The notes beneath the pieces are model-generated. The model did no database searches. It saw only the letters and a program-made list of their open reading frames with translations, and had not been told where the DNA came from. The translations under genes were made by a program, and so were the position numbers. DNA of 37,693 nt from Elysia marginata (lineage: Eukaryota > Mollusca > Gastropoda > Plakobranchidae): the NCBI GenBank assembly GCA_019649035.1, contig BMAT01006423.1:2611-40303 (forward strand). The letters run 5' to 3'. Of the stretch, positions 9,640 through 22,954 are shown one piece after another (position 1 is the first letter of the stretch; the number at the start of each line of letters is the position of its first letter).

Positions 9640-12600
9640 AAGTTTCAGATTTGCAACTAAAATATGGGATATCATTACAATGTGAGCTAGCTGATATCTG
9701 AGACACAATGACCTATGATACTTGTGCAAACTCGGTTTTACTTAGCACTACCAGTACAAATGTGTACTAAAACTACGTAACTAATAGTCTAATCTCAGGT
9801 GTCACCCTTTGTTAACTACTAAAGCCCCTGGTCCTTCCCTTCCCTTCTCTAATTTTTTCTCTGTTTGCACCTTGCCCAGCCTCCTTGTCCCTTTATTACA
9901 CCTATTCTAACTGGCGCTGCGTCCATCACTCAGTAACTTGGCCTACCTTGGTCCAGGCGTAGTTCTCGTAGGCTTGCCACTGGCCCTATCCTGCCTCACC
10001 TGCATACTGAGGCATACAGACACAGGCACCAGATGTACTGTACATTAACAAGTGCAAACATACTGTTGAAGCATCCTAACATACACAAAGGCCTAGAATA
10101 AACTTGCAAGTGTTGGAACGTGTGAAGTGTACTCAAGACTCAACAGTTTGATGTAATTTTACTAGTGTACTGAAGCCCATGAGTGAGCTTACTACTCTTG
10201 TTGAGCCTGAGGTTTTGAAAACTTGGTACATGTACTTGTTGGAGCCAAAGGTTTTTTTAATAGAGCCAAAGAGGAAAATAAAACGGGACTTCATCATTCA
10301 TGTGTCTGTCGTTGAGCCCGAGGTCTCGTTGGGTCTGAGCTTTTTTAATTCGAGGTTCAATGTATATCAAATGTGTTTCTCTGCTCCATGGTGATCAGCC
10401 TTTCATATAACTAATCATTATCTTAAGATTCTCCTGAAAAGTTATCAGGTTATCATTGTATACATTGCTCATAGGATACCAAACTCTAATATTTTTAAAG
10501 ACAATGTTGATGACTCAACATGATGTGACCCCTGTAACCATCTCTTTGTAGACCATTGAAGTTAATTAAATGGACAGTTCCTAGGGTTGACCATCATGCA
10601 TGTTAAAGAAGCTAAATCTGCTGACTCAAAACCTTATAGTTATAGGCTACTGACTGGAATTCACTACCCAGGAGTTTTGTGGTAAACAAAGACAAAGTAC
10701 CCGAAAAAATTTTTGTTTATTTTTTAATTGTAAAGTGACCTCCTTTCATGTTAACTTAATTACAATACAAGTAGTGTTATTTTGGTATTCTTGCTCTTGT
10801 GTTGTATCAGATCCGTACAAGCAACAACTCATTCCAATTTTCAATAAAATCAAATCTATATCATTCCTTACTATTTATTCATAAATATTTAATGTTTATG
10901 AACTGGATATTCCTATCAAGTTTTAGGTACTCTCCATTGTTTGAATGCAGTTTTGTTTTAGGACTGTTTTGATATGATTTCCATTTTGTTTTGATATTCC
11001 TTTCGAATTCCAATTGCTTGGAACACATGGATTGTTAAATAGAATGCATTTAAATGAATTGCTAACTATAGTGAAAGAAATTTGGATCATGAATGAGAGG
11101 AAACATCAAGAGAATGTGGTTTATCCTAACAGTATTTTGTGTTCAATTTACTTTGTGTACATGTATCATTGTATGACAATGATTAAGCTTGTCATGATGC
11201 CAAATAATTATTTTCAAAAAGGGGATAACTTTAAACTTTCTAATATATTCCCTCCAGTGCTGATATTACCAGAAATATAGTCTAAAACAAAAAACATGAA
11301 CTAAATCATGTTTTTCACCCTCAACTGTCCTAAGAGCTGGAAAAAAACCATTGATTTAAGTATGACTGTCATATTATCCTTTACAGTTTATTCTTGTATG
11401 GACTGATTGCCAATTAGATTATAATCTTTCGTTTAAACTACTTAAGTGTGCTTAATGAAATTTTGCAGCTCTTTCTGAAATTCAACAAATGAGTTTGGAT
11501 ATATTTGTGGCATTAACCTTTGACACAATTGCTACATTGAGTATGGTCTCAGAATATCCATTTTTTAATCTTAAGCAATGAATCTCCCACATCAACTTAG
11601 TTTTGATATCACAAAGTCTTGTGTTATCTTTAACCTTTACGCAAAGTATGTATTATTCTGTTAAATGAAGTGATAATGTCTTAACTTGAATTCTTATAAA
11701 TATATTTTGGGTAGACAACATTATTTGTAACAATGACTATGTGTTGAAAATAGTTGATGCAGTTTGCTCAGAGTGACAATGTGTGTGATAGGTGCAATAT
11801 TATGATATTTTTAATTGGAGAAAAATGTTTCAATACTTAACCCTTTAAAAGAAGAAATTTTGCCCCTGAAACCTCTTTATGATGTACATGTACCTCAAAC
11901 TGCATTCCCAAAAACTGAAACCATCTCTAGCACTTTAATTTAACTCACTGCTATTGTTCTCACAATGGTAGCTAAAATTGCTGCCATCCAAACTGAACGT
12001 GGCTTACCTCTTTCCCAAGTAATATTAATGTATGTGGAGGATATGAATCCTACGAAATGTTGAGTTATGCAGAAGATATTTATGAAGTCATAGATCCCAG
12101 ATCGCTTCGTATACTTGACACTGGTTGTGTGTTGTGGATAAGAATCAGCTTAGGCAAAATATCAATTTACATAGGTATGCCTGTATCAAGGATAATCTCT
12201 CTACTTTCCACAAAAATTATATTAATGCCTTGTTGTTTATTAGTTCCATGTTGTTTTTTTCAATCGAGAATTATTTTGTTGTTTCTGTTTTTATGAGCCT
12301 TTAAAAAAATTTGGGTTTTTTTTTGTTTTTTTTTTATTTTGTTGTTCATTTTTTTTAATGGATATTTTGCAATTTTCTCAGAAATACCAAAGACCTTTTT
12401 TTTCTGGATCAGTCTGTCAAAGGTCTAATGGTTTTTAAGGAGGATGCTGATTTTGGGTTTGTTTGTTTTTTAATCCAGTGGCTATAATTAAATTTTTCAA
12501 ATTTATTTCTGTGATTTAGACTGGTGTATTATTTCTTTAATTTAATTCAAACATTATTTTCTTTATGCCTTGTTGACTCTATTGATTAGACTTTCTTTCT

Positions 12601-13100
12601 CCTTTCTTAGATTAAAATGATTGCATTTTTTTGTACACCAGAATTTAAAGCATTTATTTAGTTATTTAGGCAAGCAGTGTTGATGAGGCTTTATTGGGTA
12701 GGGTTCTAAATGTGGCTTGAAATTTTTATATGAAAAAGAAGATAGTTTTGTAGCATTTTTTATTATGTGTAATTCTTAGAAAGCTTTCAATGTGATTATT
12801 GAAAAAATGTGATTCAAGCAGTATTGGTGAACAGGACAAAATTGTTAAGTTTCTTGATTTGTTTTTTTTTTTCTTTCACACAAATGCTTAAATTATGTTA
12901 GTGCAACACCTGAATGCTTTTGTTTGAAGCTCGTCACATTATTTCTATTTCAGGATGATCGGTGCTTTTCATTTTTCAATCTCTTGATAATCCAATGTCT
13001 TATACTTTCCAATTGTTTATCCAAATTAGCTGTTGTTGTCATTACTACATAAGCTTTTGTTATTTTTGCAAATAAACTGAAACTTTTTGTCTGTGTTTCT
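9640..13100. other. AT-rich non-coding stretch
   Basis: No gene is recognised. A GC-richer patch at 9820-10040 has no convincing open frame. At 10190-10340 the words GTTGAGCC(T/C)GAGGT and GGAGCCAAAGGT recur at uneven spacing, giving a pseudo-repetitive open frame (VEPEV, LEPKV, IEPKR). Further right, the DNA is T-rich and reads like long 3' UTR or intergenic sequence. AATAAA occurs at 10843-10848 and at 13071-13076; the latter is followed by GT-rich DNA, a plausible cleavage site for a plus-strand transcript. Confidence 0.5.
13071..13076 (+). promoter_or_regulatory. Candidate poly(A) signal AATAAA with GU-rich downstream element
   Basis: AATAAA is followed within 40 bp by TTTTTGTCTGTGTTTC and TGTTTGGGTG, the arrangement of a functional 3' end. 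No plus-strand coding exon is near. It would fit only if a very long 3' UTR or an unseen transcript reaches here. Confidence 0.25.
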
Positions 13101-15350
13101 TCAAATCTGTTTGGGTGCGTATTTTTCAGGTTCTCAACCAGATTTTAGATAGAGCATTGACATGGCTGCCTACCAGTACTTATTTCAGTATTTTCACACC
13201 AGCAGTAATACCAAAATATAGAGTATTGATGTCAAACCTAGAGCACTTGGTACTGACTTTTAAAAAATATCTTTGATCAGTAAAATGGAGGCAAATTATG
13301 AAGGCTAGTCGTTTCAAAGAGAAATACCACATGCAAAATATACAAGGTCATCTTTATCCAAAATATGAGTTATTGGCTTTGATGATAAACTCAAAACTTT
13401 CCTTTATGGAAATTCTCTTAAACATAGACAGGAATTTTTATTTTAAAAAAAGTGCAAAAACTGTTTGCAACAATTGTTAAGAAAACGATTGCAAATAAAA
13501 ATATTCTGTTTTCTTTATGGAAATTCTTTGAAACATAGAAATACATCTTTTTCTTTTGTTTTCTACATAACCTCACTGCAAGTGCATATTCTAGTGAGAC
13601 ATACATAGTTATCACACAAAACTGCTTAACTGCACGCTTTCTGGACATAATGTCTCTTGTATCCCCATTCCTTATGGCAGTGCATACATTATTTCGATTT
13701 GGTGCAATAGACATGAGTTGGTTAATTTTATTTTTGTTGATAACAGCAAAATTAATATCCGTAATTTTTAAACTGAAACAAAAATTTTACGTCAGACTTG
13801 AAATTTTAAACAATTAGAAAAATATTCAGAGGTGTCCTTTAACTCTTATTTTCCATTGTTTCTGTTATTTTGGTCCTGATGAATTACTTTATGTGATTCT
13901 TATTCTTTTTGTATACGTTATAGCCGGGATATTTAGAATCACATGGGAACAAAGTTTATCCTTGAATTCTTCAAAATTTGACTTAACAGCAAATATAAAG
14001 TTAAGGTACAATTGGTCATCAGAATTTACATGCAGTTTGAATCAATCAAACGTGTATTGGAACTATACAAGTTTGAGGTATCTGGACCTGACATGCACAT
14101 GAGAATTGAAAGAACAAACTTTCAGTTATTTTCAAAAAATATAAGTGCATCCCTCAGTATTATTCACCATTAAATCAATGTTTTCATGTCAAAGGTTGCT
14201 TTTTTACTGTTAGCGATCGTTGTCAAAACTAAGGGAAACAATTTAAAATAAATTGTATCATTCAGGACGGAATGGTACTTTACTAAGTTACGTCCCCTAA
14301 ACAGACATGACTAATAACTTGTTTCAAATCGAGGGAAAGAATTCAGTTCTAAAAATATGCAGCGATTATTTGTGTGTAATGATAAATTCAAGACATGTTT
14401 AAGTAATAAAACAGCATTTACAGAAAGATGTATTATTTTAGAAATGATGTGTTTTTCATCAGTGCCTAAAGATTATTTTTTTTAAAGTCAGTACCAGTAG
14501 TTGTGCTGTGTTCACACCGAAATAATATTATAACCTTATTAGCCTCTACCGCTTAAGATACAGAGCTATGATTAGTGTGGATAGAATGATATGTCCTTTT
14601 TTTAGGAAAGGTTTTTTTTTTCCTTAATGCACAATTATTGGTGGGTGCTGTCAAAATATCACTCGAGTCGAAACTAGTTGTGTTTTTTAATAAGACTAAG
14701 AGCCTAAAACAATGAAACAAAAATACCAGCAGGCCTTTGAAAAACGTTACGTGCAGGATAATCATTTTTGACAAAAAAAATCACAGTTGTAAACAACAAA
14801 TTTAATACTTTGTTACTAAAACATAATAGGCTTATTAGTACATGTACAGTAGGAAAATCTTTTAGACTATAATTTAAGTCACTGTAAAGAAATTATAGTG
14901 ACTGACACACAAATTTAGATGAAAGTGAAATTAGATTTTTTCACTAAATTCAAGTGGGCACTTCCAATAACTGTAAATAAGGAATCTAGGAAAGAAATTT
15001 TTATAAATAATATTTTAAGATTGTTTTTTTACTTGATGCACCACGTCAAGATAGCAAGTGTTACTACTGAGTTCTAACGTTAAGTTTCAAATATTCACGA
15101 TAACTAAATGAAGAAAATGACACGACAGAGAAACTAACATGTAAGGAAGTTTGAGGTTTGCAGATTGTCAGTGTAAACAAATCAAACTTTAACAGCATTT
15201 TGAGTGGAGGATATTAGATTAGATATGATACAAAAACAAATTGAAGAAGAGAGAAAAACTCAGGCAAGATAATTTCTAAGTCACTGAAACAGATTTTATG
15301 AATTTTAATAAAGTGCATAAGACACGACGAAAGAATTGAAAACTATGACT
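13101..15350. other. AT-rich stretch without recognised gene
   Basis: Apart from the direct repeat at 13401-13540, nothing identifiable was seen. The longest open frame (13418-13714, minus) has no recognisable domain, start context or splice-bounded structure. Confidence 0.55.
13401..13540 (+). repeat. Direct repeat of about 28 bp, 112 bp apart
   Basis: CTTTATGGAAATTCT followed by TTAAACATAGA or TTGAAACATAGA occurs at 13402-13428 and 13513-13539. The two copies suggest a local duplication whose intervening part has diverged. No coding meaning. Confidence 0.6.
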
Positions 15351-16180
15351 GGGAATCTGTTACTGGTGGCCAGAAGTGGCGGTGGCGAGGACAGGAGGGA
15401 CTAGAAAGGAAACTAATTTCCAAGCTTAAAAGTTAAAGTTAATTGATTTTAATTGTCATTTTCTCTCATGTTTTGTACTCTTCAGATTCATTGCTGAAAC
15501 ATCAACAGATTAGAGAGGAGAATAATATCAATACTGTGGGATAAAGATAAATTTTATGGCGATTCCACGTCCATTTTATAGACGATTAGACTTTTCAAAC
15601 GGCAAACAGACATTGTACCAAGCAAGAAGAAAATAGCAATAATAACACTTTGGCTGGAACGCAAGATTCCGACTTTGTCGTCGGAGAGTTCGTTTCGGGA
15701 AATTAGACTCGGCCCTAGGTTCACATGCTAGGATTAAAGAAGATAATTATAAAAACAAAACGCTCGGATATTTATAAAAAAAAACCTTATCAGTATTTCT
15801 GTTATGCCTTATCGGACATCGACTGCAGCTTTGATCCTTTAACGAGTACTTAATCGTCTTTGACACTTCCGCCTGAGTAGCACCGCTGAACTGGCATTAC
15901 TGGCGAGCTCAATAGCCTTTGCTACGTCTGCGGGTCGCCTTCTGTTTTACACTAGTAATCGCTGGTTGGAGTGCTAATCGCTGTTAAGAGGAGCGCAAGG
16001 TGAAATTGTCACAAATTCCGAACACCTTGGTTGGCAGCAGAGTCTTGAAGGCGGGCATAAGGAGTTCAGCAAGGAATCGGCTGCTCTGCCCTTAGGCACG
16101 TAAGATTGGTACCAGAGCCGAGCCGTTATTCTGCCTGATTAGTCTAAGACGGATGGCTCCGGCGCGGCAAACAACAGCTG
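15350..16180. promoter_or_regulatory. GC-richer non-coding island, candidate regulatory element
   Basis: This island differs in composition from its AT-rich flanks and has no open frame of note. TAATCGCTG occurs twice in direct orientation 19 bp apart (15956-15964, 15975-15983), and TTAATCG again near 15850. A hairpin TCCGAC-TTTGTC-GTCGGA sits near 15668, and CAGCTG (E-box) near 16175. TAATCG/TAATCC-like cores are homeodomain-type sites. The regulatory role is inference from composition and motif clustering. Confidence 0.35.
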
Positions 16181-16199
16181 AAATGTGTTGACGTCTTTA

Positions 16200-19080
16200 T
16201 TAAAGATTGTTGCATGTGATCGTGCGTGAAAATGAACGAATGCAACAACTGTGTGTGTTTTACCTTTGGCAGTTTGATAATTATGGATCAAAAGAGAATA
16301 AAGAACTTTCTTGAGTTGCCATCATTTATTTTATTGCATCAAAGCATGTTAAAATTTTTATATACTTGTGACCTTTTTGTAAAGTTTCAAACAAGTGCGC
16401 TTTTGTGTTCGCCCTAGTGGCAGGTTTACCCCAGAAAAGATTGTATAACAGCTAATACTATTGACTTAATGGTAATAACTTTTGCATTGAAGTGCTTTAT
16501 GTTCGCCTGATTATATTATAAGAACATTTCGAAGACTGCAATGATCAAACACTTTCTGAAATTTCACATGTCCATTGAATTATGATCCTTCCGTATCTTG
16601 CTTTTTACAATCAGACCGTCTAACCCTCTTGATCCTGCTCAGATTCCAACGAAGTCCAAGTGAAATACGGAAACTGAAGATGTCGTTTGTGTACATGTTA
16701 TCTTTTAAATAATTCAACTGAAGTCTTGCAATGTATTTTTCTGTCAACTTTGCTTAGTTTTTGCACAGTTTAAAAACACATTTACCGTAAGAATAAAATA
16801 GTAAGATGCTTTTTCCCTTGCACTCTTCAGATCGAGCAAAACGAGGGCACGCTGATAGATGTATGAAAAGACAATAAGAAAAAAAAAACATGCTCTGGGC
16901 AATTTGCAGCTTTCAATTTCTAAAAGTTTGTGGTACGAAAATGAATGCAGGCATAATGCATGTACATTTATCACGTTTTGAATGTGTTATAATTATAAAG
17001 TTATATTATACTCAGAACTGAAAGCGAGGCAATGTTCTATGATTGTGGGGGAGACAATATCAAGTCTCAAGCTGGCTGGCCCCTATGTCTCCGACTCATG
17101 TCCCTAGACCTAATAAATTTTAACTGAAAGATTGCACAACTTACACCATTAAAACTGATGTTACGTAGATCTTGTAAAAAAAAAAGTTTGAAACTTTTAA
17201 GCGCTGCTGATTTTGATTGGTGTGACTTTGTGTCTGCCTTGTCTTCACGTCCTACCGACCCTTCACACTGAACAGGACTTCCAGCATGTTGAGCCTAGGT
17301 CAGTAGGTGCCTAGCGATTTTGGAACGATGAAGAAAAAATAATAGCAAATAAATATTTTTTTTGTGTTGATAAAGTTAACAATTTAAACAGGCACATACT
17401 TTTGAAAATGTACTACGTTTCTGGTTGATGAACCTGCATTGATTGATGCCTTCGAGGTTAATTTTATCATCGGTGGAGACAGAAAAGGAAAAAAAACCCA
17501 GTTGCACTCTATGACCGCACTTATATTGGTACTAGCACAAGATGTCTCCAAAGCAGAGACTTATTAATACCAACCACAAATATCTCTCACATTGGTCAGA
17601 GAAAAAGAGAGAGGAAGGTTAATAAGAGAAATAGGGATAGCATTTCAAGGTTTAAGGTGGGATTGTCCCTATCGGAGAAAGGAGTAAAAAATGGAATGCG
17701 GTGTCAAAAGTTAATGCAGAGGCAATGCAAAAGAAAAAGAGGAGCAAAATGTGTGTCTGCGTGTGTCGGCGTGAACCAGTGACCCCCAACTGTTAGTGTG
17801 GTGGGCATAGTGAACTGTCTGCTTTATTGGACCTTCGCATCCGTGATAGTCAAAAGCATCTCCTTAGTCATGTGAAGTCGTTAAATATCGCGTTGCATGC
17901 GCGAAATTCTTACGGATATCCAACTTGATAATTTATAACCTTCAAAGTCGCTATCCATTTCATTTGCTACGGTTGGTGAGATTAACAGTAAGATTTGACG
18001 GTCAAGACCAATAACAACAACTACAAAAAAAATAAGTAGATATGCAGTTGGGTTTCGATTTTGCTACAAGTTGGTTGAATTTGTTATAGGTTATCGGTAT
18101 TTTAATTGTAATTCTAGACTCAAAAGATGGGCCTACTTTCTGAGTCCGATATTGTTACGTTAAGTTATGACTGATCTTATAATTTTAAGTTTCTTATCAA
18201 ATAAACACATAATTGATGAAAATTTAGATCAGTATTTTTTCTCTCAAACATGGAATGGGAACGTTTATGAAACTTTCAACTGAATACTGTCGTCTCTCGT
18301 CAAGTTCACTTCTCTTATGTTGGCAATCGCAATCACTTTGTTGGGCTCCAAGTGACTGAGAAAATAATCTTTGCTGCTGCCTTCACTCCTTAATAATATT
18401 ATGATCTCTTCTGTCATTTACCTCTTTTCTTAGCATTCCCAAAATTTTGTTGTTTACTTTTTCTACATACTCTACCACTCAAGCGTTACAAGACGCTCTA
18501 GGTTTGCTTTCCGCCCATTATTATTTTACACGATAAAGCTCCTATATTGTTTTTTTAAACATGAACTGCTTTTGAACGTACTTGTTTGGATAATTTGATT
18601 TTTTTGCTATCCAAGGCATTTTGATCACTCTTCTTAAAGGTAAAAGTAATAATGGGATAATTTATTTCATCTCATTATAGTCTATGCCGTCTTCTTATAG
18701 TACATTGAACTGAACTCAATTTATCTTTATTAGCAAATTACGGTTAGATACGATTTATTACTGAGAACTGTCCTCAGTTTTAAAAGACAAGAACTGATTG
18801 ATATGCAGCCTGTCTTAAGACAACAGCTCGAGCGACTTAAATCGAGAATCAGTTTTTTTCCTTAGCTTTAAAGAGTTGAAGGTTAAAGGTAGAAGAAAAG
18901 TTCGTGAAGTGTCAAAAAATATACTATGTCCATTGAAAGTTACCAGGCTTAATAGATCCTTGGTGGAACATAAAATGTCATTGTGTACAGTGAAATAATT
19001 ATGGAAAATTGCATGTGAAAACGGCCTCATTACAGGTGGTGTCTTAATTCACGGTTTAAATCAACATATACCCTATTAAA
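16200..19080. other. AT-rich stretch without recognised gene
   Basis: Contains a modestly GC-richer patch near 17760-17960 (including CGCGTTGCATGCGCG around 17889) and otherwise ordinary AT-rich DNA. Short open frames here lack any domain signature. Confidence 0.55.
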
Positions 19081-20085
19081 TTACTTCTTCTTCTTCTTCT
19101 TCTTCAATCCAGCAGCCTGTGAGCGTTTGCTCTTCGGCCCATTGCCATGTGGTACATTTATGTAAATGAGGAACAGAGTGCAGCTTAGTGCAGACCCTTG
19201 TGGTATTCCTTTCTCCAGAGTGTGATGGGATGATAGTTTATCTTCAAATTTTATTTGGATTGTTCTTTCATGAAGAAAACTTTTAATCCACCTGTAGAGG
19301 TTTCCGTTAATGCCAAGTCTTTGGATCTTAAGAAGCAGTCCTTTTCGCCAAACTCGATCATAGGCCTGCTGTAGATCCACAAAAATAGCAGTTGTAAGTG
19401 TTCCATCTTGGAAACCATCTTGGATCTTTTGACATATAGTAAAAAGTTAGTCCTCTGATCTACTTGCACTTCTAAAACCTGATTGTTCTTCACATAGAAG
19501 TCCTCTATTTTCAAGGAGCCAGTACAGGCGTCTGTTCACCATCCTCTCAGAGACCTTTTCCATGCAGGTCGTGAGCGATATGGGTCTGTAGCTCTTCAAC
19601 TCTTTGGGGTCTTTATCTTTATTTAAAATGGGAATAACGTGGGCATTTTCCCAAGCTCTTGGGGTTCTTCCTTGTTTCCAGCTCTGATTGATGATACTGA
19701 GGAGGAACAACTTGCCTGTACTACCGAGTTGTTTGAGCATTTCATTGTGTACATTTCAGGGCCTGGGGATTTCTTTGGCTTGAGTTTCTGAAGTGAGTCT
19801 TCAAGTTCCTGCAAAGTGAAGATATCGCCAAGTAGTGGTGTGGTTGGCGTTGTTCTTTCCAAAGTCTTTAATTCTTTAAGAAGTGGTTGATCCTTTAAGG
19901 AGTTTTTTTGGTATTTTATTGACAGAAGCAAAGAATTTATTGAATGCTTCTGCTCTCACCCTATTGAACAAATCTAACTTTAAAGTCACATTTCGGAGGT
20001 GGTGTTAAATGGGAGGATCATGATTGAAGAAGTCGACTGCATCCCCATTTTCAAGGGAAAAAACTCTTTCAATTAATCATAGGTC
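19081..20085 (-). mobile_element. Non-LTR retrotransposon (Jockey-like) RT fragment, internally deleted and frameshifted
   Basis: Read on the minus strand, reverse-transcriptase blocks appear in order across shifting frames: the pre-RT segment RAEAFNKFFASVNK (near 19930-19970), LKPKKSPGPE, PRAWENAHVIPILNKDKD followed by SYRPISLTTC, LLCEEQSGFR, the catalytic block A VDLQQAYDRVW, and block B GIPQGSALSC. The frame shifts between SPGPE and the next block, and again after SGFRSASRSED; an in-frame stop lies near 20010. After LFLIYIN the sequence jumps directly to a terminal tail ending in (GAA)n at 19083-19107. The YADD catalytic block, thumb and C-terminal part are therefore missing. The Jockey-type assignment is from memory of family motifs. 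The copy is dead. Confidence 0.88.
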
Positions 20086-20099
20086 AACTAATATTTTTC

Positions 20100-22080
20100 A
20101 GCGATAGTTAATTGCGGTATTTTGCTTTCTTTGTCTTTGTTTTTTATTAGAATTAGCTTTGCTTACTTCTTGTCACCTCTAATTTTACAGATGAGCAAAA
20201 TTGACATCATTACTTCCTAGGTTAAAAACACACCAAGATTTATATGCATAGATTGAAAGTACGCCTGTTGGGGTTTTTTCCTTGAAATACTTACATACGA
20301 GCACATTGCTGTAAAATATTTAAATTTCAATACAGCGCAGGAAACGGAGTGGATTATAGAAACAAAGGCAAAAAGTTGCAAGATAACTTGGAAAAAAATC
20401 ATTTCACTTAGACAATATTGGTCAATGCTTCTAGACCTGCAAAATATGAAAGCTTTATAAAGACAAGCTTTTTTTTTTCTTTAAAACATTAATTGGGCTT
20501 TTTTTTTTCTTAAAAAAAAACAAAACAAAAAAACTTGGAACGCACTCTATACAGGTTTCTAATAAACATTATTAGTAGTTTTTCCTCACGGGAAAACATC
20601 GTACCCGTACGAACCAGTGGACGGAAAAAACGGCCGGAGTACGTTATCTCCAACGTCCCAAACATCAAAAGACAGGGAAAAGTGGGATCTAAAAACGGAT
20701 GGAGTAATCGTGTTGCGATGTTATTGTAGGATTGGGATGGCAAAAATCGAATCGAATCGATTTATAATTATGATTATATTGAAAAGATTGTGAAAATGAG
20801 CCTCTTCCGATATCCAAGAAACAAAATTGATGTGAGATTTCATTGTTGTATCTAGTTGTCCCCTGCTCACCTCGGGGAGTTGGAAGTAAGATTTTAAGCA
20901 GAATATTTTTTAAGCTTTTATGGAGTTTACGTGAAATTTGCGAGTACAAATTCAAATTTTTTCTTCATACTTTGAAAGATTTTAACCCATTGATTGGGTA
21001 TAGCTGTATCACGAATATTTTCAATATAAGTGCATCGATTACAAGTACCTAACACTTTTACCGACAGTGGTTATCGACGTGTGACGTTATAAAAAGTGTA
21101 ATACAGGTGTACACCGGCCGTTTTTCCCGGACTCGGTCTGTGACACTCAAAGTGAACAAAGGGGGCAAACATTGTATAACCTTCTTTAGATGTTCCCTTT
21201 TTATTGCTCATCACTCGCACCATACTGAGCGAGAGGGGAAACAGTCGTACATTTACATGGATCTTAAACAAGAAAATCATCGTTCCAGAAGAAATGAGGC
21301 AGTCACTCAGAGGACTTATTTAAATTGTAATCAGCAAAAGAAAGCGGAAGACGTTGCGTCTGAGCGATGTGTTTTTCCCAACACTTAAAAGATAAAATCA
21401 ACAAAATAAGTATCGTTCGTAAGAAATGGTACTATAATTCTCCAAATGGCAGAAGTGCTGAACCTGAGTATGAACTTATACTTTAAAAAAAATTAGTTGT
21501 TCGGATTTTTTTCTTTTGTTTTTGTTGTTGTTGTTGTTTTATTATTGTTGTTCAAAATGTTGGCATTTTTACCATTCGTTTATATTTTTTAAACCGCGGA
21601 GAGTCGCCGACTGCATTTTTCCCCTTTGTTTACTTCTACATTTGTAACAACACACTATTATTGAGAATCAAAATGGTCAGATGTGGAGTCGTTTGGAATT
21701 TTTGTGAATGAATTTCCCATGGCTCACTAAAATGTAAAAGCAAGTTTCACTTCAATTCTCGATGGTAGTCCTAGATCTTGAAATATCATATAAGCTTACA
21801 AGATAATGCCCTTTTGTTTTTTATTTGATGAAGCGATAGTATTTCATTTGCTAACCAATTCAGTCCTGGGAAATTCACAAGTGACCCATTATCCGTCCTA
21901 ATCCATTTCGTGAGAAAATATCTCAAAGTTTAAAAAGTAAAGATAATTCAAGTTGCGTTAGAGCAGCGATTGTGTTTTTTCCAAGTTAAAGTGAGTCAAA
22001 CGTTTCAGAAGTGAACGGAATGTTCCATGAGTTTACAAGTTAAGCATGGCACTTAAAGAAAAGCGAATGAATGAAAAATA
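20100..22080. other. Non-coding stretch with homopolymer tracts
   Basis: Two nearly identical GCTTTTTTTTTTC words occur at about 20467 and 20499. A GC-richer patch at 20570-20720 carries a dyad, TCGTAC-CC-GTACGA (20599-20612), and an (AATCG)3 run follows at about 20745-20760. (TTG)n-like DNA is at 21523-21550. No gene recognised. Confidence 0.5.
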
Positions 22081-22086
22081 ATAAAA

Positions 22087-22112
22087 TGTCTTGTGACCAC
22101 TCCAAATGAGTC
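22087..22112 (+). mobile_element. Solitary terminus of the same TIR transposon family
   Basis: TGTCTTGTGACCACTCCAAA followed by ATGAGTC matches the right terminus of the copy at 4638-5012 at all but two positions. The DNA that follows does not resemble the interior of either full copy, and no partner terminus was found nearby. It may be a truncated insert, or a family member with a different interior. Confidence 0.5.
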
Positions 22113-22954
22113 GGGTGCTGCAGTTTTCATGTTGCATGGCGCTTATGCGTTTTACTGCACTTGTAAACTATTACAACTGTTTCGGTTATCTTCGCCTTTA
22201 GATAGAACTTTTTCTGTTGTAGCTACTTTGGAATTTGGATGCTGCAACAGAGGCAATAAAAGGTTTTTGTACTTCACAGATTTTATACGGGCGCCTTACG
22301 CATGGGAGTGAAATGCGACCTTTTTTAACCATTGCATATTCTAAAAAAAAACAAACAATTTTTATTTAAGACTGAGGTGGGGGACATTTCTACACAGATC
22401 TGCGTTTTAGCAGACAGTTTTAATTACTTCAAAGGTGGTTGCTTACATTTATAAGTTTGGTTGTTTGTTTGTATTTGTAAAAAATTTTTGCAGCTTCCTA
22501 TGCAGAACTTGACTTGTTGAGTAGTTTTGGCTTTGACTACAATGGGTTGTGAAAAAATGTATGTTGTGAAATTTTTGTTGATTTTTTTAGCTTGACTACA
22601 GGGTATGTGATTGCGCAGCATGACAGTGAAGCTTTAAAAACATGCAATCTCGAGCCTTGTGTTTTCTACTTTGATTGCTCTGCCTCATTTAGATCTTTAT
22701 GTTTCAGCCAGTTGTTTCGTATTTCTTTTTTTTTTTTAGCAAAACTGATTCTTATTTATGTTATAAATGTAATACTGTATTTACTATTTCGCAAAAGCAG
22801 TGGTCTTTCAACGCCCCTTATAATTATGTTATGCTGAGGAGGAATAGATTGAATACATGAAGACAAAAAGGAGAAGGGATGGTTAAGTTTAACCAATTTA
22901 AAACGCAGAAATTGTCACAATATCCTGATGTTTCAGTGACTTAAGTTAAATCTC

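Noticed and set aside
10179..10394. Open frame with VEPEV/LEPKV-like repeats
   Set aside because: Unevenly spaced GAGCC-containing words in AT-rich DNA. No start context, splice sites or known family.
7935..13076. A 5-kb 3' UTR of the KDEL gene ending at the AATAAA at 13071
   Set aside because: Possible on composition, but the stretch contains a transposon copy and a microsatellite, and nearer signals exist. Not supportable without RNA data.
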